DNA from: Myxococcales bacterium
GTDB lineage: Bacteria; Myxococcota_A; Polyangia; Fen-1088
Reading direction: 5' to 3'
DNA: 60,353 bases
Assembly (NCBI GenBank): GCA_025350815.1
Contig: JANXXE010000049.1
Coordinates: 1 to 60,353 of the forward strand
The translations under genes and the position numbers were made by a program. Positions 26,014 to 33,801 of this stretch are shown here, one piece after another. The stretch's first letter is position 1; each line of letters begins with the position of its first letter. The notes under the pieces are model-generated. The model had not been told where the DNA came from. It saw nothing but the letters and a program-made list of their open reading frames with translations, and made no database searches.

Positions 26014-26859
26014 ATGAACCAATCGCTTCCTCCCCAGCAGGCTGAACCCAGACAGGTCACGTCGAGCCCCGATGCGCCCCTGGTTATTCCGGCGCCCGGC
26101 GAGCTTTTAGCTGCTGTGTTGTCGCAAACCGAGGCCCCATCGGCCAGCTACCGACAGCGCTTCACGCCCGAAAGCGGCAACCTGCAATTGCTGTCGGCCG
26201 GCGAGCACGAGTTGCCGCCCGGCACCGCCACGGGTCGCTTCGGCGTGCCCGGCGAAGAGATCTTGCTGTTCATGTGGCAAGGCCGCGCCACCGTAGAGCT
26301 GGAAGGCGGGCGCCATGCGCTTGAGCCCTACGATTCTTTTTACGTTCCGCTCGGCGCCGGCTTTCGCCTGAGCAACACGGGCATCGAGCCGGCGCGGCTG
26401 TTTCAGCTTTCGTCCCCGGCCAGCAACAAGCACCCGATCAAGCACAGTCGATTTTCCGAGATGTCGAAGCGCGAGGATCGCATTCGCCACCTCAAGGGCA
26501 AGGATGTCTACGTGATGCACGGCGAGGACGAAGGCGCCGATCGCCTTCTTGCCGGCTACACCTTCTTCGAGCCGAACGCGCGCTCGTGGCCGCCGCACAA
26601 CCACACCGATCAGGAGGAAGTCTACATCTTCATCAAGGGCCGGGGGTCGATGGAGGTGTACGAATCCGCCGAGGCACTGACCTTCGTCCGCCAGGTTAAC
26701 TCCGGGGACATGGTGACCATACCGGTGCTGAACTACCACCCGGTCTTCTCACAAGAACAGCCGGTCGAATTCATCTGGTGCATCGCCGGCGCCCGGTACT
26801 GGGTGGGCGACAAGAACAAGGCGTTCATGCAGGGCGGGTCCGCACCGATCACCACCTAA
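26014..26859 (+). CDS. Two-domain cupin, KduI/IolB-like
   Basis: A 281-residue bicupin. The second cupin holds a full metal motif, PPHNHTDQEEVYIF, with HxH and Glu ligands, followed by GSMEVY; the first cupin is degenerate (EILLFMWQGRATVEL). This is the arrangement of 5-keto-4-deoxyuronate isomerase and 5-deoxy-glucuronate isomerase, so an isomerase role in sugar-acid breakdown is plausible. It leads an operon with a hydroxyacid dehydrogenase 15 bases downstream. A weak alternative is a DUF4867-like or regulatory cupin. Confidence 0.72.
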   Translation: MNQSLPPQQAEPRQVTSSPDAPLVIPAPGELLAAVLSQTEAPSASYRQRFTPESGNLQLLSAGEHELPPGTATGRFGVPGEEILLFMWQGRATVELEGGRHALEPYDSFYVPLGAGFRLSNTGIEPARLFQLSSPASNKHPIKHSRFSEMSKREDRIRHLKGKDVYVMHGEDEGADRLLAGYTFFEPNARSWPPHNHTDQEEVYIFIKGRGSMEVYESAEALTFVRQVNSGDMVTIPVLNYHPVFSQEQPVEFIWCIAGARYWVGDKNKAFMQGGSAPITT

Positions 26860-26874
26860 AGCGAACGGCAACTT

Positions 26875-27858
26875 GTGAAGTCCATCCTGATACCGGAACC
26901 CCTTGCGGGGACGGCCATCGACGGGCTGCGCGAGCAGTTCGCGGTGGTCGCCGACTGGGAACTGTGGCGATCGCCCGAGCGCCTGCAGGCGGCCATTCCC
27001 GGCTTCGACGCGCTGCTGGTGCGCAACCAGACGCGTGTCGATGCGGGGCTCATCGCGGCGGCGTCCCGCCTGATGGTGATTGGCCGGGCGGGCGCTGGCC
27101 TCGACAACATCGACGTGCCGGCAGCGTCGGCAGCGGGCATCGTCGTGACGTACGCGCCGGACGCCAGCACCAATGCGGTGGCCGAACTGGCCCTGGGCTT
27201 CATTCTGGCGCTGGCGCGGAAACTGCCGTCGGCCGATCGCGACACCAGGGTCGGCGGCTGGGATCGTGTGCGTTTCACCGGGCAAGAGATCGAAGGCCGT
27301 ACCCTGGGCCTTCTGGGCTGCGGACGCATCGGAAGGCGCCTCGCCACAAAGGCGCGGGCGCTGGGAATGCGGCTCCGCGGCTTCGACCCCTACGTCGCGT
27401 CGGACGATGCCGGGATACGCGCCCTGGAGATTGAACTGGCGTCGCTTGAAGAAGTTCTGGTGAACGCGGATTTCGTGTCCTGCCATCTGCCTTTGGACGA
27501 CACGACGACCGGGCTTTTGGATGAACAACGACTGCGCACGATGAAGCGCGGCGCCTTCCTGGTCAACACAGCGCGCGGCGGAATTGTCGATGAAACCGCG
27601 CTGATCAAGGTCCTTGCCGACGGACATCTGGGCGGGGCAGCCCTGGATGTGCGCGCGGACGAGCCGCCGGCCGCCGGGGCAGCCACTGCGGCGCTGGCAG
27701 CGCAGCCGAACGTGATTCTGACACCGCACGTGGGCGCGTTTTCGCACGACGCGCAGGTTCGGGTCGTCAACACGATCGCAGCCGACGTGCGCGCCATTCT
27801 CGGCGGCGGTGACAGCCGCAACGCCGTCAGCTTCACGCGCCCAAAGCGTCGCCCGTAA
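26875..27858 (+). CDS. D-isomer-specific 2-hydroxyacid dehydrogenase (SerA-like)
   Basis: A 327-residue NAD-dependent dehydrogenase. The Rossmann motif is GLLGCGRIGRRL; the catalytic set is Arg in NTARGGIVDE, Glu in VRADEPP and His in LTPHVGAFS. It oxidises a D-2-hydroxyacid or 3-phosphoglycerate-like compound, or works in reverse; it lacks the C-terminal ACT domain of classical SerA. The start is GTG 26875. It lies between the cupin and the transaldolase-like gene, so it probably handles an intermediate of the same pathway. Confidence 0.87.
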   Translation: MKSILIPEPLAGTAIDGLREQFAVVADWELWRSPERLQAAIPGFDALLVRNQTRVDAGLIAAASRLMVIGRAGAGLDNIDVPAASAAGIVVTYAPDASTNAVAELALGFILALARKLPSADRDTRVGGWDRVRFTGQEIEGRTLGLLGCGRIGRRLATKARALGMRLRGFDPYVASDDAGIRALEIELASLEEVLVNADFVSCHLPLDDTTTGLLDEQRLRTMKRGAFLVNTARGGIVDETALIKVLADGHLGGAALDVRADEPPAAGAATAALAAQPNVILTPHVGAFSHDAQVRVVNTIAADVRAILGGGDSRNAVSFTRPKRRP

Positions 27859-27885
27859 CACAACAGGAACAAAAGGAGACTCGAC

Positions 27886-28563
27886 GTGAAGATCTTCATC
27901 GACACAGCGGACGTGGGGCAGATCAAGCAGGCAGCAAGCTGGGGAATACTTGACGGCGTGACGACGAATCCATCCCACGTGGCCAAGGCCCTGGTCGGCA
28001 CACAGCGCACCCTGGCGGCCCTGTATAGCGACATTCTTGAACTGACCGACGGTCCGGTCAGCCTGGAGGCGGTGTCGACGCAGGCGGCAGACATCGTCGC
28101 CGAGGGCCGGAAACTGGCCCTATTGCGCGCGAACGTGGTGGTCAAGGTGCCGCTGACACCCGAGGGATTGAAGGCCGTGCGGCAACTGGCCCGAGAAGGG
28201 ATCAAGACCAACGTCACCGTGGTGTTCTCGCCGGCGCAGGCGCTGCTGGCCGCCAAGTGCGGCGCCACCTATGTGTCGCCCTTTATCGGACGTCTGGACA
28301 ACGCAGGCGATCGCGGGCTGGACGTCCTGCGCGAGATCAAGACCATCTACCGCAACTTCGGCTTTAAAACCGAGATCCTGGCGGCCGCCGTTCGGCACCC
28401 CTTGCACGTGGTGGATGCGGCCCTGGCCGGGGCGGACGCGGCGACGATGCCCTACGACGTATTCGAGATGCTGTACAAGCACCCGTTCACCGACGCTGCA
28501 CTGGCCACGTTCGCGGCCGACTGGGCCAAGGTGCCGGGGCAGACCTCGGATCTGTCGCGATGA
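27886..28563 (+). CDS. Transaldolase / fructose-6-phosphate aldolase-type class I aldolase
   Basis: A 225-residue short-form transaldolase (TalC/MipB group). Landmarks: MKIFIDTADVGQIKQA, GVTTNPS, the Schiff-base Lys87 in VVVKVPLT, TNVTVVFSPAQALLA and VSPFIGRLDN. It would cleave or transfer a three-carbon dihydroxyacetone unit. The GTG at 27886 has a strong AAAGGAGA site. Its stop overlaps the start of the aldehyde dehydrogenase gene (ATGA), so product coupling is likely: the aldolase releases an aldehyde which the dehydrogenase oxidises. Confidence 0.87.
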   Translation: MKIFIDTADVGQIKQAASWGILDGVTTNPSHVAKALVGTQRTLAALYSDILELTDGPVSLEAVSTQAADIVAEGRKLALLRANVVVKVPLTPEGLKAVRQLAREGIKTNVTVVFSPAQALLAAKCGATYVSPFIGRLDNAGDRGLDVLREIKTIYRNFGFKTEILAAAVRHPLHVVDAALAGADAATMPYDVFEMLYKHPFTDAALATFAADWAKVPGQTSDLSR

Positions 28564-30014
28564 ACCCCGACGCCGGCCTGGCACTGGGGCGGGCGGGAAG
28601 TCTCTTTGTCGGCGGACACTGGGTGGATCCGGGGGCGCGCCGCCCGGTCATCGATCCGGCAACGGGCACGGCCTTCGCGGAATTCCCCTGGGGCGGGCGT
28701 GAACACGTGCGCGCGGCCTTCGCGGCGGCCGAAGCTGCGGCCGAGGCATGGCGATCCCTGCCCGCGAAAAATCGCAGCGCGCTGCTGAACGCCGTGGCGG
28801 ATCGCCTGGAGGCCCAAACGGCCGCGATGGCCCGCACCATCACCGCCGAAAACGGCAAGCCCCTGTCCCAGGCCAAGGCCGAGGTCGCCATGTCCGTCGA
28901 CCATCTGCGCTGGTTCGCCGAGGAGGGCAAACGCGTGTACGGACGCTGGGTGCCCAATCAGGTCGTCGGTAAGCGACACCTGATAGTCAAGACACCCGTC
29001 GGCCCCATCGGTGCCATCGCGCCGTGGAACTTTCCGCTTGGCCTGGCGGTGCGCAAGGTCGCTCCCGCGCTGGCCGCCGGATGTCCCGTGGTGCTCAAAC
29101 CCGCCACGCCGACGCCGCTGTCTTGCCTGGCCTTTGCCGCCATGGCCGAGGAAGCTGGCCTTCCGGCGGGCACACTTTCGGTGGTCACAGGCTCAGGCGC
29201 CGACGTGGGCGCGGAGATGCTGTCGAATCCCCTGTGCCGGAAGATCACCTTCACCGGCTCGACCGAGGTGGGGCGCCTGCTGATCGCCGGTGCCGCGGCG
29301 TCCATCAAACCTTTGTCTCTTGAACTGGGCGGACACGCACCGCTGCTGGTATTCGCCGATGCTGACATTGATCGGGCGGTCGAGGGGGTGCTGGCCGCCA
29401 AGTTCCGCAACACGGGCCAATCCTGCATCGCAGCCAACCGCATCTACGTCGACCGAGCGATCCTGCCGCGCTTTATCGAGGCCTTCGTCGGCCGCACCAG
29501 GGCCCTGGTCGTGGGCCAGGGCACCGATCCGGGCGTTGAAATCGGGCCGCTGATCGATGAGGCGGCGCTGGCCAAGGCTCTGGACCACATCGCAGATGCT
29601 CGCGCGCACGGGGCCAAGATCCTGTGCGGCGGGCAGCGCATCGATCGCCCGGGCTTTTTCCTGGCACCGACGGTGATGGTAGACGTACCGGCCGGCGCCG
29701 TGTGCCTGCGTGACGAGACCTTCGCACCGGTGGCCCCCGTCATGCCCTTCGACAGCGAGGACGAGGCCATTGCACGCGCCAACGATTCCGCCTACGGGCT
29801 GGCCGCGTACGCGTTCACCCGCGATCTGGGACGCACCCTGCGGCTGGCTGAACGGTTGACGGCCGGCACCCTGGGCATCAACGATGGCGTGCCCGCGGTG
29901 TCCAGTTGCCCTTTCGGCGGGGTCGGACAAAGTGGCTGGGGCCGGGAGTTGGGCACCGAAGGCCTGGACGCTTTCGTAAACACCAAGCACGTATCGATCA
30001 CGGAGGATGTCTAG
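28560..30014 (+). CDS. NAD(P)-dependent aldehyde dehydrogenase (succinate-semialdehyde type)
   Basis: A 484-residue ALDH of the GabD subgroup. Catalytic Cys289 lies in TGQSCIAANRIYV and the general base Glu255 in LELGGHAP; SPFGGVG-like and GYGLAAYAFT segments are present (CPFGGVGQSGWGRE at the C-terminus). Likely substrates are small acidic aldehydes such as succinate semialdehyde, or in this setting a hydroxy- or sulfo-aldehyde from the coupled aldolase. The ATG overlaps the aldolase stop. Confidence 0.9.
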   Translation: MNPDAGLALGRAGSLFVGGHWVDPGARRPVIDPATGTAFAEFPWGGREHVRAAFAAAEAAAEAWRSLPAKNRSALLNAVADRLEAQTAAMARTITAENGKPLSQAKAEVAMSVDHLRWFAEEGKRVYGRWVPNQVVGKRHLIVKTPVGPIGAIAPWNFPLGLAVRKVAPALAAGCPVVLKPATPTPLSCLAFAAMAEEAGLPAGTLSVVTGSGADVGAEMLSNPLCRKITFTGSTEVGRLLIAGAAASIKPLSLELGGHAPLLVFADADIDRAVEGVLAAKFRNTGQSCIAANRIYVDRAILPRFIEAFVGRTRALVVGQGTDPGVEIGPLIDEAALAKALDHIADARAHGAKILCGGQRIDRPGFFLAPTVMVDVPAGAVCLRDETFAPVAPVMPFDSEDEAIARANDSAYGLAAYAFTRDLGRTLRLAERLTAGTLGINDGVPAVSSCPFGGVGQSGWGRELGTEGLDAFVNTKHVSITEDV

Positions 30015-30019
30015 TCACC

Positions 30020-31273
30020 ATGTCGTCCACAAAAAGTCCCTTCGTCACCCACCTTGAATGCGCCAACTGTGGCGAGCGCTTCGACGCGACGAAACTGGCG
30101 GGCCTGTGCACGGGTTGTCACAAGCCCCTGTGGGTGCGTTATGACTTGGGCGCCGTCGGACGCGCGGTGACCCGGCACGACGTCGAACGCCGTCCGCCGA
30201 CGCTGTGGCGTTACCGCGAATTGTTGCCGCTGGCCGAGCCCGACGACGCGGTTTCCCTGGGCGAGACTATGACCCCGATAGTCACGGCATCTCGGCTCGG
30301 GGCGCGCTTCGGACTTGCGAATCTTCTGGTGAAGGACGAATCGCGCCTACCCACGGGCAGCTTCAAGGCACGCGGGATGACCATGGCCATCAGCCGCGCG
30401 CGCGAGTTGGGCATCACACGCGTGGCCGCACCCACCGCGGGCAACGCCGGCGGCGCGATGGCGGCGTACGCGGCGCGCGCCGGGATGGAGGCGTTCGTGT
30501 TCATGCCGGACGACACACCCATCATCAACCAGATGGAATGCAGCCTGGCCGGCGCGCGGACCTTCCTGGTGAACGGCCTCATCAACGATTGCGGCAAGCT
30601 GGTGCGGGACGGACGCGACGCCGTCGGCTGGTTCGACATGTCGACGCTGAAAGAGCCCTACCGCATCGAGGGCAAGAAGACGATGGGCCTGGAATTGGGG
30701 GAACAGCTGGGCTGGCGCCTGCCCGACGTCATCCTGTACCCGACAGGCGGTGGTACAGGCCTCATCGGTATGTGGAAAGCATTCGCCGAACTGGAAGCCC
30801 TGGGCTGGATTCCCGCGGGTCACCGGCCGCGCCTGTACGCCTGCCAAAGCGCGGGCTGCGCGCCCATCGTCCAGGCTTGGAAAGCCAAGCAACGCTTTGC
30901 CGACCTGTTTCCGAACGCCGCCACCATCGCCAGTGGCCTGCGCGTACCCGCCGCCGTGGGCGACTTCATGATCATCGACGCCATCGTCGCAAGTGGCGGG
31001 GCCGCCGTGTCAGCCCCCGAGGCGGACATCGAGGCGTGGATGCGCCACGCTGCGGGCGACGAGGGCCTGTCCCTGTGTCCCGAGGCCGCGGTGTGCCTGG
31101 GCGCCCTCGAACAGCTGTGCGCGCGCGGCGACGTACAACCCGATGAGCGCGTCGTCCTCTTCAACACGGGGGCCAGCCAGAAATACCCCGAGGCGGTCAA
31201 GCTGGATTTACCGCGCATCGATCCAGGCGCCGACGTGAACTGGCGGGACGCGCGCTTCGTGGGTCGCGTCTAG
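30020..31273 (+). CDS. thrC: Threonine synthase-like PLP enzyme with N-terminal zinc ribbon
   Basis: A 417-residue fold-type II PLP enzyme. The N-terminus carries a four-cysteine zinc ribbon (CANCGERFD and CTGCHKPL), typical of archaeal and actinobacterial threonine synthases. Lys116 in SFKARG is the Schiff-base lysine; PTAGNAGGAM and PTGGGTG bind substrate and PLP phosphate. Canonical reaction: O-phosphohomoserine to threonine. The gene is not with hom or thrB but ends a cupin-dehydrogenase-aldolase-ALDH operon 5 bases after the ALDH, so another beta/gamma-replacement or elimination is possible. The symbol reflects the family. Confidence 0.82.
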   Translation: MSSTKSPFVTHLECANCGERFDATKLAGLCTGCHKPLWVRYDLGAVGRAVTRHDVERRPPTLWRYRELLPLAEPDDAVSLGETMTPIVTASRLGARFGLANLLVKDESRLPTGSFKARGMTMAISRARELGITRVAAPTAGNAGGAMAAYAARAGMEAFVFMPDDTPIINQMECSLAGARTFLVNGLINDCGKLVRDGRDAVGWFDMSTLKEPYRIEGKKTMGLELGEQLGWRLPDVILYPTGGGTGLIGMWKAFAELEALGWIPAGHRPRLYACQSAGCAPIVQAWKAKQRFADLFPNAATIASGLRVPAAVGDFMIIDAIVASGGAAVSAPEADIEAWMRHAAGDEGLSLCPEAAVCLGALEQLCARGDVQPDERVVLFNTGASQKYPEAVKLDLPRIDPGADVNWRDARFVGRV

Positions 31274-31340
31274 CGCCCGCGTTTCGGCCTGCCGGGGCTC
31301 CGGTGCTAAAGTCCGCGGCTCGTCACCGAGGAGCCCCCGG

Positions 31341-33362
31341 ATGAAACGCACGTCGGTCGCCCTGGTTCTGTCATCGCTGCTGGCCCTGGCCACCGCCCCG
31401 CTTTTGGCGCAGCCGCCGAAACCCGCCGCACCGCCCGCGCCGCGGCAGCAGGCCGCGATTCCACTCGATCCCACGCCAGAGAATCTGGCGCCCTTCAAGG
31501 CCAAGCTTGGCGAGCTTGGCAACCTTCTTGATGGCCTGCGGGCGCAACACCCGGCCGACGCCCTACTGGCGGACGTCGAGGTCTACGAGAAGGCCGGGCG
31601 CTGGCTACTGGAGTTCCCCGATGAATTTTTCACAGTCAACGGCCTCGCACACGCCCTTGAGGTGATGGACGCCGGCATCCAGCGCGCCCGCGCCCTACGG
31701 GACGGGACATCACCCTGGCTTGCGCTCACGCATCGGGTTCACGCCTACCGTTCGGCCGTCGACGGATCAGTCCAGCCCTACGGCGTGACGGTGCCTGCGT
31801 CCTATGACGGGACGAAGCCTGTGCGGCTGTACGTCTTCCTGCACGGGCGTTCAACCAGGCTGACCGAGGCTGACTTTCTGTACGGGTTCGCCCGCCGCGG
31901 CGCGGACACGCCACTGGCCGCCGACATCGGACAGATCCAGCTGGCTGTGTACGGACGCTGGAATAGCGTTGGGTACCATTTCGCGGGCGAGGCAGATGTG
32001 TTCGAGGCGCTGACGGCCGTGCGCAAGCGCTACAACATCGATCCCAAGCGCATCTTGCTGCGGGGCTTTTCCATGGGTGGCGAGGGCGCCTGGCATATTG
32101 CCTTCCACCGTCCCGATCTGTGGGCCGCCGCCGAGATCGGCGCGGGCACGTGGTCTCGCCGCGGAATTGAATCGCAAGCGTTGCCCGACTTTCAGCGCCG
32201 GGTGTTGCGCATCTGGGAAAATATTCCTGAATGGGCGCTGAACGCGGTCAACCTGCCGCTGGCTGCGCACGATGGCGAGAACGACGGCCGCCAGCTGGAA
32301 TCGTCCATCAAGGCGCGCGAACAACTGGCCAAGGAAGGCTTTCCGTCGGTGGGCGAAGATCCTTTCGACCTGCACACCGAAGGGACGTCGTCGATCTTCA
32401 TGATCTCGAAGAAGACCGGTCACGGCACCACCCCCGAGGTGCGCACAAAACTGGACGCTTTTCTCAAAGAACACGGCGATCGCGGGCTGCAGACGCCCAA
32501 CCGCATTCGTTTCGTCACCTATACGACCCGCTACAACACGAACCACTGGGTGTCCGTGGATGCCCTTGCAAAACATTATGAACGCGCCGACGTGGACGCC
32601 GATCGTGGTGAAGACGCCGTCAATTATCACGTCACGACCCACAACATCACACGCCTGACCCTGAGCCAAACCGACCATGCCCGCAAGGTCGTGCTCGACG
32701 GACGCGAGCTACAAGTCAAGCCGGCGCCGTCCCTGACCTTTGAGCGATCTGCCGGCACCTGGCGCCTGGCCCCGGCGGGTGCGCGACCCGGACTGCACAA
32801 GGTCCACGCCCTGCAAGGGCCCATAGAGGACGCGTTCCTGGATTCCTTCCTTTGCGTCCGGCCGACCGGAATACCCTGGAACGAGGCGGTGAACCGCCAG
32901 GCTCTGCGCACGCTGGCACGCTTCAGCCGGCACTACAGCCGTTTCCTGCGCGCCCATTTGCGCGTCGTCGACGACCAGGATCTCACCGCCGCCGACTTCG
33001 CCAAACACAATGTCATCCTGTTCGGCGATCCCGGCAGCAACAGGTGGATTGCCAGGCTGCTGCCAAAACTGCCCCTACGCTGGACCCGCGCCAGCGTAGG
33101 CATCGGGCCCCAAGTGCTGCCGTCGGCGGAACACCTTGCAGCGCTGGTCTACCCAAGCCCGCTTGGCCCCGGGCGCTACGTGGTGCTGAACACGGGCCTG
33201 ACGATCGACGACAAGGAATACCGCGACGACTACGGCATGCCCCACCTAGGCGACTACGCCGTGCTCAAGGTCAGAAGCGACGCAGACATTGCGGACGTCG
33301 CGTACGCGGGGCTCTTCGACGAGGCATGGCAAGTGCCGAAATCGCCCATCCGCAAGCCCTAA
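31341..33362 (+). CDS. Exported prolyl-oligopeptidase-like esterase
   Basis: A 673-residue secreted alpha/beta hydrolase. A Sec signal ends near residue 23 (PLLAQ), then a helical lead of about 110 residues, then the catalytic domain: YVFLHGRSTRL, nucleophile in LRGFSMGGEGAWH, and a histidine in SKKTGHGTTPEV. The C-terminal 270 residues form a beta-rich region found in Planctomycetes and Acidobacteria esterase-like proteins. Substrate unknown, perhaps acetylated or feruloylated polysaccharide. GAGGAG seven bases upstream supports the ATG. It stands alone after the threonine synthase-like gene. Confidence 0.8.
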   Translation: MKRTSVALVLSSLLALATAPLLAQPPKPAAPPAPRQQAAIPLDPTPENLAPFKAKLGELGNLLDGLRAQHPADALLADVEVYEKAGRWLLEFPDEFFTVNGLAHALEVMDAGIQRARALRDGTSPWLALTHRVHAYRSAVDGSVQPYGVTVPASYDGTKPVRLYVFLHGRSTRLTEADFLYGFARRGADTPLAADIGQIQLAVYGRWNSVGYHFAGEADVFEALTAVRKRYNIDPKRILLRGFSMGGEGAWHIAFHRPDLWAAAEIGAGTWSRRGIESQALPDFQRRVLRIWENIPEWALNAVNLPLAAHDGENDGRQLESSIKAREQLAKEGFPSVGEDPFDLHTEGTSSIFMISKKTGHGTTPEVRTKLDAFLKEHGDRGLQTPNRIRFVTYTTRYNTNHWVSVDALAKHYERADVDADRGEDAVNYHVTTHNITRLTLSQTDHARKVVLDGRELQVKPAPSLTFERSAGTWRLAPAGARPGLHKVHALQGPIEDAFLDSFLCVRPTGIPWNEAVNRQALRTLARFSRHYSRFLRAHLRVVDDQDLTAADFAKHNVILFGDPGSNRWIARLLPKLPLRWTRASVGIGPQVLPSAEHLAALVYPSPLGPGRYVVLNTGLTIDDKEYRDDYGMPHLGDYAVLKVRSDADIADVAYAGLFDEAWQVPKSPIRKP

Positions 33363-33801
33363 ATTTAGAACTAGACGGCGCAGACGGCGCGATCCAGTTC
33401 AACGATTGGCTCAGCCAGCTGTCCGGTGAAAAAAATCCGCACCGCGCGGGGCACCGCCAGGACCGTCGGCGGTCGGGATGTCGAAACGCCGTGGGCACGC
33501 GGCAGGCCCTGGTCCAGGCGCTGCCACGTCTTGCCAGGCCGATTGTCCGTTCATGGGGAAGACCCAGGGGTGTCCGCATCGCGCGGACGCACGACCATCG
33601 GGAAACCCCGGACATCCCCATGTATCCCCATGTAAAGGTGGGCCGGATCGCGCAGGTCCACCTCGCCACGCGCCCCTGCGCCGGGCGCCTTCGCGGCCCC
33701 CTTTCAGAACCGCACAATCTGTCGAGATGACCTGCTCGTGCGCGCCATGACAAGCGCTTTTGGCAGAATGTCATGGCGCCGGGCCAGCCCTCCGCGATCC
33801 C
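33363..33801. other. Gene-free stretch between the esterase and the Ig-like lipoprotein
   Basis: No convincing gene. A short direct repeat, ATCCCCATGT twice in tandem near 33615-33636, is present. Frames on the minus strand across 33380-33700 show fragments such as LRDPAHLYMG interrupted by stops, so a decayed gene is possible, but I cannot name it. Confidence 0.5.
33742..33779 (-). terminator. Stem-loop behind the Ig-like lipoprotein gene
   Basis: Perfect 11-bp inverted repeat, GCGCCATGACA at 33742-33752 and TGTCATGGCGC at 33769-33779, with a 16-base loop. It begins 22 bases after the lipoprotein stop. No T-run follows on the minus strand, so it may act as a Rho-aided terminator or protect the 3' end. 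Confidence 0.45.

Noticed and set aside
24045-26045. 666-codon plus-strand frame across the redoxin and thioredoxin genes
   Set aside because: It runs out of frame through one gene and antisense through another; no domain is recognisable.
26014-31273. Calling the operon a sulfoquinovose pathway outright
   Set aside because: Only two of the enzymes fit, and the glycosidase, sulfonate carrier and export genes are missing, so it stays a hypothesis.
33271-33774. 167-codon minus-strand frame in the gap behind the esterase
   Set aside because: Trp/Arg/Ser-rich translation, no ribosome site, and it overlaps the end of the real esterase gene and the stem-loop.
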